NCBI GenBank assembly: GCA_026413225.1
Contig: CM048552.1
Location: forward strand, 196,739,553 to 196,803,552
Origin: Otis tarda
Taxonomy: Eukaryota; Chordata; Aves; Otidiformes; Otididae
Length of the DNA stretch: 64,000 nt
Direction: 5' to 3'
Part shown: piece after piece, positions 45,188 through 57,489 of the stretch
Layout of the letters: each line of letters begins with the position of its first letter
How positions within the stretch are numbered: the stretch's first letter is position 1
Translations under genes and position numbers: made by a program
The notes under the pieces: model-generated
What the model saw: the letters and a program-made list of their open reading frames with translations, nothing else
Databases searched by the model: none
What the model was told of the DNA's origin: nothing

Positions 45188-48100
45188 CAATGTTATGTTT
45201 GATGCTGAAGGAAAAGCCAAAAAAAGTGCCCAGCCATAACCAGCCCAGTCTTTTGGGAAGTTCCTTGCTGGCTTTTGCAGAGCGGTCAGTCTGATTTACT
45301 CATAGCATGCGCACAGTGAAGGAGAGATGAAGGCACACTTACAAGACTGGAAACCTGGTTCTTTCTAACTAGACTGGAGAAAATGGTGCAGACGTCAGCA
45401 GAGGCAGTGACCATCTCACCTGACCTGTAGGCCAAAGGAAATGCTGCACCTGGCTTCCTACACAACTGTTCTGCTTCATGTAAGACATCCAGCTGAGCAT
45501 TTGATGCTGTTTTGCAGAAGAAGAGAGAGAGAGACTCCTTGTCTGGAAGTGGTGTAGAGTGTTATAGGAAAGTGCATGAGCTAGAAGTTTCATCTGTTTT
45601 GAAAAAGGTATTCCTCGACGAGCAGCACTAGTTGCTTTTGTATTAATGCCCAGAGTTCCTTAAAAGGATACTCTAATAGTGATACCTGCATTAGAGTTCT
45701 GGTAGTGAAAACAATGGTCATGGTTGCAGGTATCTACTGCACAGCCCAGTCATCTAGATCAGGGGCTTTGCTCTTGGGCCCTTCAATTTAGATTAATGAG
45801 TTATCGAGTAGTTTCAGTACCTCTAAATTAATGTGCTTTGTGTAATGGCTAAACTTAGAAGTTAATTTCAGCTATTGTTAGGAAAGGAATTACAATGTTC
45901 TATATTTGTTCTTAATAGGGAATTCATGTTGGGAAATAATATGTGCATTGTCTCATTTCCAGCTGATTGAACATATGCTTCTGGATTCCATAATGAACAC
46001 TTTCATACAAAGTATCTCATTTACATGTTTTTTTACATTTAACTAGTACTTGGGGACACAGCTATTAATCTCTTTTAAACAGAAAACTTTTGAACTAGAA
46101 TTCAGTCTGACTATAAGAAGTGTACTTTTAGACCCACACATGGCTATTTTCCTGTTGATTGTGTATCCGTTGTTTTAACCTGTCTACTTTTCTTTCTTCA
46201 TTATTCATTCACACATTTAGCTGGTCAGTTTTACACTTGGACCTTCAGACGTTGCAGCATTGTGATGCACTGCCTCAGCCACAGAGACTCTGTGGGCCAT
46301 CATAACCTCCCCATCTGCTCCCTAGAATTTCTAATTAATTTGAACTTTTCTACCCATAGCTTCAAAGTCTGTAAAGCCCTGGGCCCAGAATGACTAAAGA
46401 CTGCCTAAACTGAAGAGAAGAAGATGGTGGTTGACAGTTATGCTCTTCTAGTGCAGTAATACTCTGTAACAGAGGTGCTGCATTATGTGCACAGCACACT
46501 GAATTTTGCAAGACTAAAAGGAATATCCCTCCGCAAAAGAGCGTGTCATTAGTCTTGTCACCGCTCAGTTCATATGGAATGCAATTTTTTTTCTTGGCCT
46601 GTCTTCTCCAACATAAATGTCTATGTTTTGTATCAGCCGATTAACATTAAATTCTGTTGAAAAGTTTTTAGATGCCTTAAACCAAGGAGTATTGCACTGT
46701 TCCTGCATGCTTTAAAGGAAGCTCTCCAGGCAGGTAAACCCCATAAAGAACCAGGTCAAATGGCATCGAAATACTAAACCGGGTCATTGTTTACCCCATG
46801 GACAAGGAAGTTATTTTATATTACCACATGATCTGATGACATTATAACCTCAAGAGAGACAAAGAAACATGCTTTCTGACATCTTTCTAGGTACCTATTT
46901 TGCTAGTACATTGAATGTGGCTCGGATAGCAAGTCTCTCCCCTGAGGAATTAATCTGAAAGCCTGTTGTGGTCACAGTAGCACTGCTTTCCACTGCACAA
47001 ATGTGTGAGGCAAGGCTACCCCTTTAGTCTCTACTACGTAACCTAGTCTGAAGCGCTTTAAAATATGTAGCTAGAGAAGCCAGATAGCAGTGTGGGCTTC
47101 TGACACGCCAGGGAAAATACACAGTTTGGCTTTGCACTAACAGCTCTAGTCTTTTATTCAAAACAGTAATAATCTGGTCATAATCTCTGAAGTCTGCCTA
47201 GTGCATTTGCTTATAAAATTATTTGGAATAAACTGAAAATGGTGCACATAAGTATGCTCACTTGGCATTTTGTTATAACTGAAACTTGGGTTGCAGCGCA
47301 CTGGTCAGGCAGCCTCAGTCTTCGCAGCGCAACAGTGCCATTCCCTGACTGCTTGACACAGCAGGATTTGTTCCCTCTCAGCCTGCTGGCAACAAGGCTA
47401 GTTTCAATCTGTTCCTATTTTTTTTCATAAAGTATCTCCTACAATGTCTGCTCCCAGAGTAGCTTTAGCCCACTTGTTTGGAAACCATTTTTATTCTGTA
47501 CTTGATTGTAAATTGATGCGGAACCATGAGTGACATACTGAAAGCTGAGGACATCCATGAAGTTACATCTTCTTCCTTGCTGAAGGCGCTAACAGTACAA
47601 CATAGCAATTGCATGGCATTAGTTGTTAAAAAACAACTAATCCCCAGGTAGTGGGAATGCTGGATGTGGTTGAATGCTGCATATAAGCTGTTTATTGCTT
47701 AGAACATGCTCCACTGGATTTCTTCTCAAATCTTGTCTGTTATACCGTCTGTAGAAAAATAGTGCAAATGTGCACAGTTTACCCTGTCTGCATCAGACTC
47801 AATGTATTCTTGAATCCTACCTCTTAAGAAAGTGCCTTGCAAAACATTACAAACTTTAGTATGGATTTACATTATTAAAGCTGATTCATCATAAAATGAT
47901 ATATTGTTCATTCTGGCGTCCACTTGAGGCTGTCTGGGCTTTGACAAAAAATACTACTTCTGGATTTCTGGATCTCCTGGCCTCACTAGCTTGCCTGTTC
48001 ACAGTTCTTTTGACTAGCTGTATCTGGCAGGATTAATTTCATAATGGATACATCTTTTAAACCTTCTTCCCAGAACTCAGCTGTAGGATGTATCCCAACA

Positions 48101-51100
48101 TCTTGGAGACTTTCAAAATGGCAGAAAGGTTGGTGGTCTTGAGCAGTGTTTGAGGCTAGGCTGCTTAGATTGAAGTCTACATTGCTTCCAGGGATAGGAG
48201 CCTGGCATGATGAATTGACTAACCCAGCAGCTGCAAAACAAAGAGCATGTCGGAGAAGTGGACTCAGAAAAATTTGCAAAGATTTTAGTCTTACCTTTGG
48301 AAAGACTTGGAACATCACCAGCAGACAGAAACTAAGATACTGTTCTCCTTGACCCTCCTCTCTTTTCTGCCCCTGTTCTTCATGTATTCACTCTCCTTCC
48401 GTCTTGAAAAAACATCAATCCAAAGTATGTATTATTTTTACAATTTCTATTGAAACAAGACATTGCACAGCAAATACCATCTCCCAGGAAGCAAGTAAGA
48501 GAAAAAGGAACATATTACAGATTTTAATCATGATGAAGGCTTTCCAGTCGTGCCTCAAGCAAATTCTGCCATGAAGGGTGGTAAGAATCTAGAGACAGTA
48601 AGTCTATTAACATTTCAGATGAGTTTTGAAAATCAGTTAGGCCCTTTATTCTGAAAATCCTGTCTCATTGTATGGTAAGTTTCTTCTCGGTGCTACTTGT
48701 TGCTACTTGCTGCAGTATCAGGTCCTAAATGTCAAAAGCTCAGTGGGGAGCTACAGGATTAGGTAGGTCTATGCCCATGACTCAGTGTTTGCAGCATGAG
48801 GCTTCTATGTTAACAGTCTGTGTAATGTAATAAGGAAATAAATATTGTGTTATCTGATCTTGCTTAAAAAGGAATAATTGCATAATTCAGCAGCGCATGG
48901 TGCTTTTGAAGAGTGTATAAGGTGTTAACATTACTCTAGGAACATAAGCTTATGTTTGTTCATTAGTTCTTATAGACTTGTGTGGCATCAGAGCTAATCT
49001 TTGGGATTCTTTGTGTGAACTGGTGGTCCCAGGAACATATCTGAGCTCCTCAGTTGTGATATGTGTCCCTGCCCCATCCTGTGCTTGTATCAAGATAAGC
49101 CTCAGAACATCACCATCCCTTCTCCACTCTGTGCCTCAGCTTTCTGTAAAGCCCACAGCCCAAAAGGGTGCTGTGTTCCACCCTCACCAGGCTGAAGCCA
49201 CCAGGTACAGCAGAATACAAACTTTCACTCAATTTAGATAGTAGCTCTGTGACTCAAAGCTGCCAGTCTGGTCCTTTTTACAGCTCCAGGATTAGGTTAC
49301 CGTTTCATTCTCATTGCCGAGAGAGACATTCGAAACATAAGTTGTTCTTTTACCTAAGCTCAGGAGGGTGAGGTGTTGGAAATATTAATAGAGCTCTCAT
49401 TATCTTCTAACAAAGATTTGTCATGTCAGTACTAATTTATACAGTTCAGCAGCAAAAGCTCCTAATGATTCTGTGGACAAAAAGGAATTATGTACTAACA
49501 TGTACTTTAATTTAATAGCATTAACTCTAGGAAAAGCAATTTTTTGAAATTTTACCCTTAAGCTGTAGTCTCTGTGGTCTGCTATTGCGTATTCTGTTTT
49601 AAAGAACTGTTCTGTTTTGTAGTTTTAAAATACATTTCACTCTCACTAACATAGCGTTTGGACATCTGCCAGTTCCACTTTGGAATTTCAACTGATAAAG
49701 AGGGTAACCAACAAGTAGGTGCATATTTGTTATAAATCCAGGGATAGGCTTTGTCATCTTAGATAAGATGAGATAAGTGTTGTTTGTACATCTTCTCGCT
49801 TATAACTAGAGAAACATGAATAGAAGAAAAAAAACTTTTTCTCATGCAGACTTATTTTTTAAAAGGTTATTTTAAACCTTGTTTTTCAGTTTGTTTTCAA
49901 TACAACACTGATTTTAATATGGAGTAATTAAATTGGAAGCCTTAAATTGCATAATAATGAGTTCAATTTTAAGAATTACATCAGCAAATTTATTTCATCC
50001 ATTTTTCAAGTTTCCTTTAAATACATAAGCCAAGAACACAAAAAGCAGATTAGAATCTTGCTGCAGTGAGAAATATGTGGATTCTACTGTTTCTTCTTAG
50101 AAAACTTTGCATTCTGACATAAATAGTTTGAGTTTGAATTTCAAGTAAGCATACATGAGTGTTTAACTTTGACTTTCAAAAAAAGCATATACTGATGTTT
50201 ATGCATCAGTCCTCACAGTAATCTGAAGAGTTTAAACTTTAGAAGGATGGATCTTGTCATTATTTAAATGTTCTTTGCCTGCAGTTAAATGATGAAAGTT
50301 CAGTAAGTAAAGTTTGCATATGGCTTGAAAAGTTTTTTTTCCTACATTCACTCATACATACCTCCTATCACTGGCATTCAGTGAGCTGTATCTTGCAGCA
50401 GAAATGAGGAATGTTACCTCCTTAACTACAAAATAACTGTGTCACATATGCAGTAAGCATGAAACACACAGTGGACTAATGGGAATTGTTATTGATGATG
50501 CTGAAAGCTAAATAACCATTAGTATTAAATCTTATGAATAGATTCTTGTCTGTCATCTTACCTCTTCAACTAGATAAAAGACACAGAGGCTATTTAGATG
50601 TCATAAGAATAGTTTGTTGAAATCCCTCCAGACTTACCGGAAAAAAAAAAAACAACTCTCTTCATGTTGCTTAGTGTTTTGTTGCATTCAAAGAAATGCC
50701 AGTATGCTAGTGCTGAAAGAAGAATAGAGCAGAAATACAGCATTATGTGTGGGTTTAGGCTTTTTAAAGGTGCTATTGAGTTATAGTAATGTGCATCTTT
50801 TTTTGCAGAAATCTCTTCATCAGATTTAAAAAATATATAGAAAAGTCACTAACATTGAAAATTTGCAAGAAGACCATATTATAATAGAGCACTGTGAATG
50901 TTTGTATTTTTCTAGTTTCATTTCTTAGACTATTATTAATGTTTTTACATGGCTGTAGCTGATATTTCTAATCTGACTAAAAACTTTTTTACAAAGATGT
51001 TAACTTTATTTAAAGCCTCTACTCACCTAAGCATAAAGATTTTTCAAGATTTAACTAGGAACCTTCTCAGTTCCAATAATAAAATACACTGAAGGTGATT

Positions 51101-51345
51101 GTAAATTGTACTCCTCTTTCATACAAAATATTTAGAAGCAGAACATACGTAATGCAATGTTACCAGTTGAGGTGGAAGAATTATTCAGCTCTGAGATACT
51201 GTGTGATAGGGTTGGGAACAGTAATTAAATTGCAAGTATCTCTTGTGAAATTCTAGTTCAAATAAATATTTCCAGATTTGTGGTGAATAGATATTAATAA
51301 TCATACAATGCATAATAATTAATCGTACAGTTTTTTGTTTTATAG

Positions 51346-51443
51346 GGAGCAGAACTGGAAAGCTGTGGTGTTAATACCATGTTGCTGGTACATTTCTTTG
51401 GAAAAGAAGGAAAGGAAAAACTTCGCTATTCTGAGTTTTTCAG
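51346..51443 (+). CDS. MICU2: MICU2 coding exon, 98 bp
   Basis: It encodes GAELESCGVNTMLLVHFFGK, then EGKEKLRYSEFF and two bases of an Arg codon. The L-x-x-x-FFGK-x-G-x-x-KLxYxEF pattern is a MICU family core, the start of the degenerate EF-hand pair in the C-lobe. Acceptor TTTTATAG, donor CAG|GTATTT. It starts in phase 0 and ends in phase 2, completed by G from the exon at 60509. The Cys in ELESCGVN has no counterpart I recall in the human sequence, but the segment is variable. Confidence 0.95.
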
Positions 51444-52449
51444 GTATTTTTTCAGCTAGGCAAGCCTAAGAGCAACCAGTCCTGCTCCTACGGCCCCTAC
51501 TTTGCACTGGCATTAATCTGACCCCATCTTAAGCTGATTCAGAAAGTTAAGCAGGCAATGAAGCATGAGATTATTCATGATTTTTCATTATTAAATTTCT
51601 AATTTATCTCCTGGGGTCTGCTGTCTGCAGGAGGAGTTGAGCACCATGATAACTCCAAAGCAGCAATGGGCCCAAAATCCATGAGGGATGAAACTACCAT
51701 TCTTGGCAGCTGTGTGATGGTATTCCCTAAGACAATATGATTCATGAGTATTTTTCTTGATTAAATCACCAAAAAAGTGACTGCTAATCAATTAAAAAAA
51801 CTTTTCTGACCTGAGACACTCCCCTCCCCATTACAACAGTCATGGTAGGTAGGCTACAGGCAACTTCTCTGCTTGCTTCAAATTCCAGCTTCTGTTGAAA
51901 CTTTACCTGTGCCTTTTCCTTTACCCTTTGAATTACTCTTGTGATGAGACTATGCAGATACTTCGTGGCACTTACGTCAGAACTGAGATTTGAGCCAGAT
52001 GGTAAAGGCCACATCAGACTGAAACTGCAATGGAATACCAAGTGGCTATTACTCCTGGAAACGTAGTGCTGTATACCCATCTGTTTCACTCTAAGCTTTG
52101 CAAAATTAGAAGTTAACAGAAAGTCATAAGACTGGTGTAGGAATTATTCAGTTTATAGGTCATGTACGTGTCAGAAAGATGGTGTAATCCTTGTCTACAT
52201 TGGAGTATGAAGTTCTGCTGTGGTTGCTTTCAACTTGAAAACCCAATGGGGTATCAGCTGTTAGTGTTTTAATTGGATGAGATTCTTTCTTCCAATGTTT
52301 ATTTCAATCAGTAATGATGACTGCCCTCTACACAGCATCACAATTTAACTGGTTAAAACTCCGTTACTTGGGAGATCAACTTCTACTGTTTGTATGAACT
52401 CCAGACACATCTTGCTATGTGCACTTGGGCCCAGTATCCAAATGCACAG

Positions 52450-52510
52450 TCTTTGTTTGAGATAAATGGAAGTTAAGTGCCTAAATACCTGTGTGAATCT
52501 TGACACACGT
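52450..52510. repeat. Possible ancient amniote repeat remnant
   Basis: GAAGTTAAGTGCCTAAATAC followed by CTGTGTGAATCTTGAC resembles the GTTAGGTGCCTAAATACCTT ... GAGGATCTGGGCC motif I recall from turtle and crocodilian repeats. Short and diverged. Similar ATCTAAATG-type motifs occur near 20085-20110 and 20475-20510. Confidence 0.3.
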
Positions 52511-55398
52511 CTTGTAGCACAACATCAAGAGAATATTATCTATATTAATATTACCTTTCTACAAAAATAATCAGTCACTTACAGATTGCAAAAATAAATT
52601 GGGATGGTATGTTTTACTTCAGTTTATGTCCAGAAGCAGAGAATCTGTGTCAGCCCTCTTAAAAATGAATGTTGTTGCAGTCAATAGAGGCTTGGGGAAA
52701 GCCAGAGTAGAAAAGGAAGAGTGGCAATTTTTCTAAAACTAAGAAGTGTTCGGCTCCACTGGCTCTGGCACAGACGGGTCTTCAAATAAACAACCTTTCT
52801 GTTTTGAAGACCAACTCAAAAGGAATCTAAGTGAGTAAAGTAAGTTTAAGATGCCTCCAGCTCCCTTTTCTATAAATACCATAGATCCTCTCAGTGAAAC
52901 AAAAGGCAGAGAGCACCAGTAAAAGGTTGTCTTTGCATATAGAGTGTAAACTGAAAAGCCTCAGGTTTTAGATAAAATCCTACATTGACCCAATGAGGCA
53001 TGACATTGATGAAACTATGTACCTAGTACATTCAGAACCCTTAGGTTAAAGACCTTTGCCTACCACACAGATAGAGGCCTGTAATCAAAATCAAACTCCC
53101 ACATCTTGCTCTTAAAATTTGTGGGATAAGTGTAAGGTTTAATGCAGGTAATTTTTCAACAGTGGCAGTTATGTTTCATCGAGCTGGAATGTGCCTCTTT
53201 ATCACCGCGTAGACACTCCATCTCAGTTGCAACATGACAGTGAAGTTTGTTTAACAGGCAGAAAGGTGAATAAAAGGATCACTGTCTTTTTAACCTGTGT
53301 GAAGATATCACCTTTCACATAATTTTATTTGCAAGTAAATCAAGCACATCATTTCTGGGTTCCTATTGTTCAGAGAAAATGTGATTTCTATCTGATGGCC
53401 TCTCATAACATTTTACCTTACGCGGGAAGCTATTGTTGGCTGTTTGATCAAAGTGCCATGCTGTTTTTACAAGAGATGACTGATGAGCTGTACAGACATA
53501 GATCATTGTCAAAAGCAGAAAATAATGATGGTAAATGCTTTTATCATTTTCCAGGTTCTTGCCTAGAAAGCTTTTCCATTGATCAGTGTAGTACCTAGTA
53601 GAAAGTAGAGGTGATTAGGTTTGATTAGAACACACTAAAACTTGTCACATTAGTTAAATACACAGATACTGCTGTGCTGTAGAGTCCTTGGAACTTAGAA
53701 AAAAAAAAAAAAGGCAGGAATGCTTTCTTCGTGAAATTTCACTGTACTTGTATGGGAATTCAGAAAGCTGAGACTAGTATTCTCACCTCATTACTTACAT
53801 ATATTTTCCTCATGCTTCCTCCTTTTCAGTTTGGCTGACATTAAAAAAATCCTTTTGTAAGTGTGCAACCATCTGTATCTACATGTACACCAATGATGTC
53901 CGACCCTTTCAGCCCACAGTCCAAACATTTAAAAAACGTCAGACTGCCACAGTCAATATATCAGGGCAATTAATTTGCCCTGTTCTTCTTTCTTGGCATT
54001 CAGATGGCACAAAGGAAATGGAAACTGTCTGCATCTCTTCAGCCAGTGTGGAGCTGATGTAAGCCAGCTCTTGTGCCTCCTTTCCTACTGCCCCAAATGC
54101 AGGAGGCACACTGGTTATAGGGAGGGAAAATGGTTAAGCATGCTGTGCTCCATCTGTCTCAAGCTGATGCGTGGTTCTTGGGAAATCATAGGTAGGTGAT
54201 ACATACAAGGACAATCCTCAGGCTATTTTTTACTGGACGTGAGGAATGAGACCATGAAACAGAGTATCTGTTTCAACCTTTCTTGGATTGCTGGGAGCAT
54301 GGAAGTAAAGAAGTAACCTTCTCACGGGTGTTTTGTGACACTAGGCAAGCTCTTTTCTCATGGTCGTTCAGAACATAGTCAAAACGGTGACCAAAGCTGC
54401 TGCTTTTCATTCTCTGCTGAGCAGCAGTTGTCGGACTTCAGCTTCGTTCTGCAGCTTCTCCTGGGACTGCTTAGAAGTAGTGGAAGCAAACCAGGACGCA
54501 CACCATCCTATGTTTTTCCCATAGTAACAAGGTGGTTTCAGAGGTCTTAAGACAGGACTCAAGGAACATGTGTTCAGCTCCAGACTGCTACGTGATTTCT
54601 TAGCAGTTGTACTGTCCTTAACATAGGACAATATGATAATTATTATTAATAATTCACAATTTCAAAAGCAACAGCTTGTTTCCCTGTCAAAAGTTAAAAA
54701 ATTTAGACTTAAATTATTCCAAACTATGTTTATGTGCATCACTGGTAAAGATGTTGTCTCCTAGCCAAATGCAACTGGAATCATTATTCTATTGTATCAA
54801 TTTAAGAAAACATAAAACAATATGCAGCAAGCCTAAAATTGTGTAACAGAGAAGGGTAGCTCTAATACAAGAAGCTGTAACCAAGTGAGACTTCATTCTC
54901 AGACAACCTCAACAAGTTTCTGTTTCAGATGACTACAACTCAGTTTTACACCTCAACAACGATGTCATGTTCTAATACCAGAACCCATCTTAGAGAATGT
55001 CAGGTTTCAAACATGAACTCAGAAGTTCTCTGGGATTCCAAACTTTTTATTCTTCTGCATGGGTTTCCCTTTTTTTTTGAGACTTAAATAATTTTTGGTC
55101 TTTTCCTTCAAAAAAAAATGTTTCACTTGTACTTTCATTTCCAGCTATATTGTATGTACTAGTTTTTATTCTGAGTAGAAAGCTATTTAGTTTTCTAGGT
55201 ATAGCAAATATTTCTTCTTGACAGCCATTGTTTTTTTTTCCCTGAAAAAAAGCCCCTTACTGTTCTTGTTTAAGTATGTCTAATCCCAAATAAAAGAGGA
55301 GATAGTAATTCACTCCCTAAACAGTTTACGACTGCTATGTTTTTTTTTCTGTAATCTGTCCCCAAGCAAGCTTAAATCACTCACAATCTCCTTGAAGG

Positions 55399-55415
55399 AA
55401 AAAAAAAAAAAAAAA
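55399..55415. repeat. A17 homopolymer
   Basis: Seventeen uninterrupted A, followed by GAAAAAG. No flanking retroposon recognised. Confidence 0.85.
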
Positions 55416-57186
55416 GAAAAAGTGCAGAGAGTATGGAAGGAATATTCAAAAAACTTTCTGATCATTGTATTTTTCTCCTGGGATGGCTTACAAAAAAAGT
55501 ACTTTCCAGTATGGTTAAACAATGGGCATCTTTTAATCACATAAGGAAAATTAACATATCAAATCCAGTTTATGGCATTTTTTTACTTGATTTGTTGCTT
55601 CTAGACTTCTCATCAGTTAAAGAATTTTGCACCAGAAATATTCTTTACTCATGGGGATTTTTTTTTTTCTACTTTAGCTTGAAGGTCACAGGTTGTATAA
55701 CCATACCCAAAACATGCCTTTTCCCTACCTGTCCTGTTTCTTTCCTTAAGTATTTTAAATTCCTTATTATATTTAATTTAAAACCTTTCACTTAAGAAAC
55801 CAGAATGATCCAGGCTGAACCACACTGCTAGTGCTGACATTTTTCTGGTGCTGTTCTGTGTTTGTGCCAATGCATGGGTGCAGAATCTCTTTCAGGTAGC
55901 ATCGTCGGCCAGTAGTGTGTTTGCTGTGAGGATAGCTTGTACATTTTCTCTGATTTTCCGCTAGGGATTCGGAGGAAAATAGAGTATGATTGCCTCCTTA
56001 TTGGTCTCTGTATCTGTCACTTGTATCTGTGAGTGTGTACAGGTATACAGAGCCCTAATACATGTAGAGATTACATCTCGTGCAGGATCAGGCAGTGAGG
56101 AAGTGGAGATGGGGCCAAAATCTGGCTTCATGGTTGTATATTCCTATCATAACTGAATTGGATTATTTCCCAAATATTTAGTAAAAATGTTGAGAAGAAT
56201 ATCTGTTTCTTCCGTTCCTCTGTACTTAGCAAAGGAATAGCTTGATTAGTTTCTACAGGATGTTTATAAATGACAGTGAGTAGCTTTGTTTTGTTTGGTT
56301 TGGAAACATTGAGGACAGTAAATCAAAGAGGGTTTTGCCTGTAATTCTGAAAACAGTGAGATTGATTAGCTGTCTTACTGCTTGCAAAACTGAATTTACA
56401 AGCATAGATTTAAATAAACGTCTAAAGGTTAATGGTCAAGCCCTTATTAGATTTTCTGTATTCTGTTTTGAAGGTCAGATTGCAAAAAGGCAACCTTGCA
56501 ATTGCTTTGCAAGTCTTTTGGTTCAGGGAGGGTTATCAGGTCGTCAAAAGACTTCAGTGTCCAAAGAGGAGCTGAAGCAGAGTACAAACGCCCGGGTGGT
56601 ATATCCACCACTGTTGTTAAGTTTTTTTCCTATAAATCAGTGTGACAAGAACTGGTCAGTTCTGTATTAGAGTGTTAAAGCTCTGTACAGACTTTCAGTT
56701 CAGGTCAGGAGGTATAGGAAGGAAAACTTCCCCTAACCTTTCCTTTTGTGTTTTCATTCTACTTCTTTGTGTGCCATAAGGAATACAACACTAGCACTTC
56801 ATTGCAATATCTCAGGTTGGAGGGGGAATAGCTGCATTCCTGAGGTCTCCCCATTTTTATTGCATTTTCACTTTTATTAAAGCTGAGTTGCCAAAAAGTC
56901 TTGAGAGACTCCCTCTTTCTATAGTAGAGCACATTACAAAATGAAGGATAAATCCTGATAAGGTTTCTGAATACTGTTGTAACACGATAACAAGTTTGGC
57001 CGTTGGCCTTCAACGTGGGTGTTTTAGAGTGTGGATAAAACAGGCTGTCTTAAAGAAAGTACTGTCAGTTCCCAGTCTTTTCCCCATCTTATAAATTTAT
57101 TATTTACCTTTCCTTTTTGTTATTGGGAAACTTAGCGCTTGCTTTTATTTTCAAGCTACTATAGCATAAGAGTATTCCCAGTGTGA

Positions 57187-57202
57187 TTTTTTTTTTTTTT
57201 TT
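57187..57202. repeat. T16 homopolymer
   Basis: Sixteen uninterrupted T in intronic DNA. Confidence 0.85.
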
Positions 57203-57456
57203 AATTGTAGAGCACATCTACAATCAGAATCCTATTTCCCGTATTTCAATTCTGGCTCCCTTCAAAGTCCCCGGCCAAGCTCCCACTGATTCTGGGAGAG
57301 CAGGAATTTCATTCCTTTGCTTGTTTTTCCTAATGTCCAGATAAATTTTTAAGGAATTTCCAGCTGAAACTCATCGCACCATGATCCAGAAGATACAAAA
57401 GCAAGTATCCCTAGTGATGTCTTGGCATTTAAGTATCAAGTTTTACTTGCTAACTA

Positions 57457-57489
57457 GAAAGTTATTTTTAATAACTTTTAATAACTTTC
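57457..57489. repeat. Nested short inverted and direct repeats
   Basis: GAAAGTTAT at 57457-57465 and ATAACTTTC at 57481-57489 are exact reverse complements. Between them TTAATAACTTT is duplicated in direct orientation. Low-complexity slippage in an AT-rich stretch is the simplest explanation. Confidence 0.7.

Larger units (their letters stand above)
42841..51345 (+). other. MICU2: 8.5 kb MICU2 intron
   Basis: GTATGA at 42841 to TTTTATAG ending at 51345. It contains an imperfect CTAACT-rich tandem repeat (43171-43258), a T16 run (45172-45187) and no recognised CR1. The region 49880-50060 is AT-rich with TAATTAAATT-type motifs. ORFs in it have no recognisable domain. Confidence 0.85.

Noticed and set aside
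53329..53598. 89-codon frame that looks protein-like
   Set aside because: It does not match any MICU2 segment needed between the exons at 51443 and 60509, whose phases already join, and no family was recognised.
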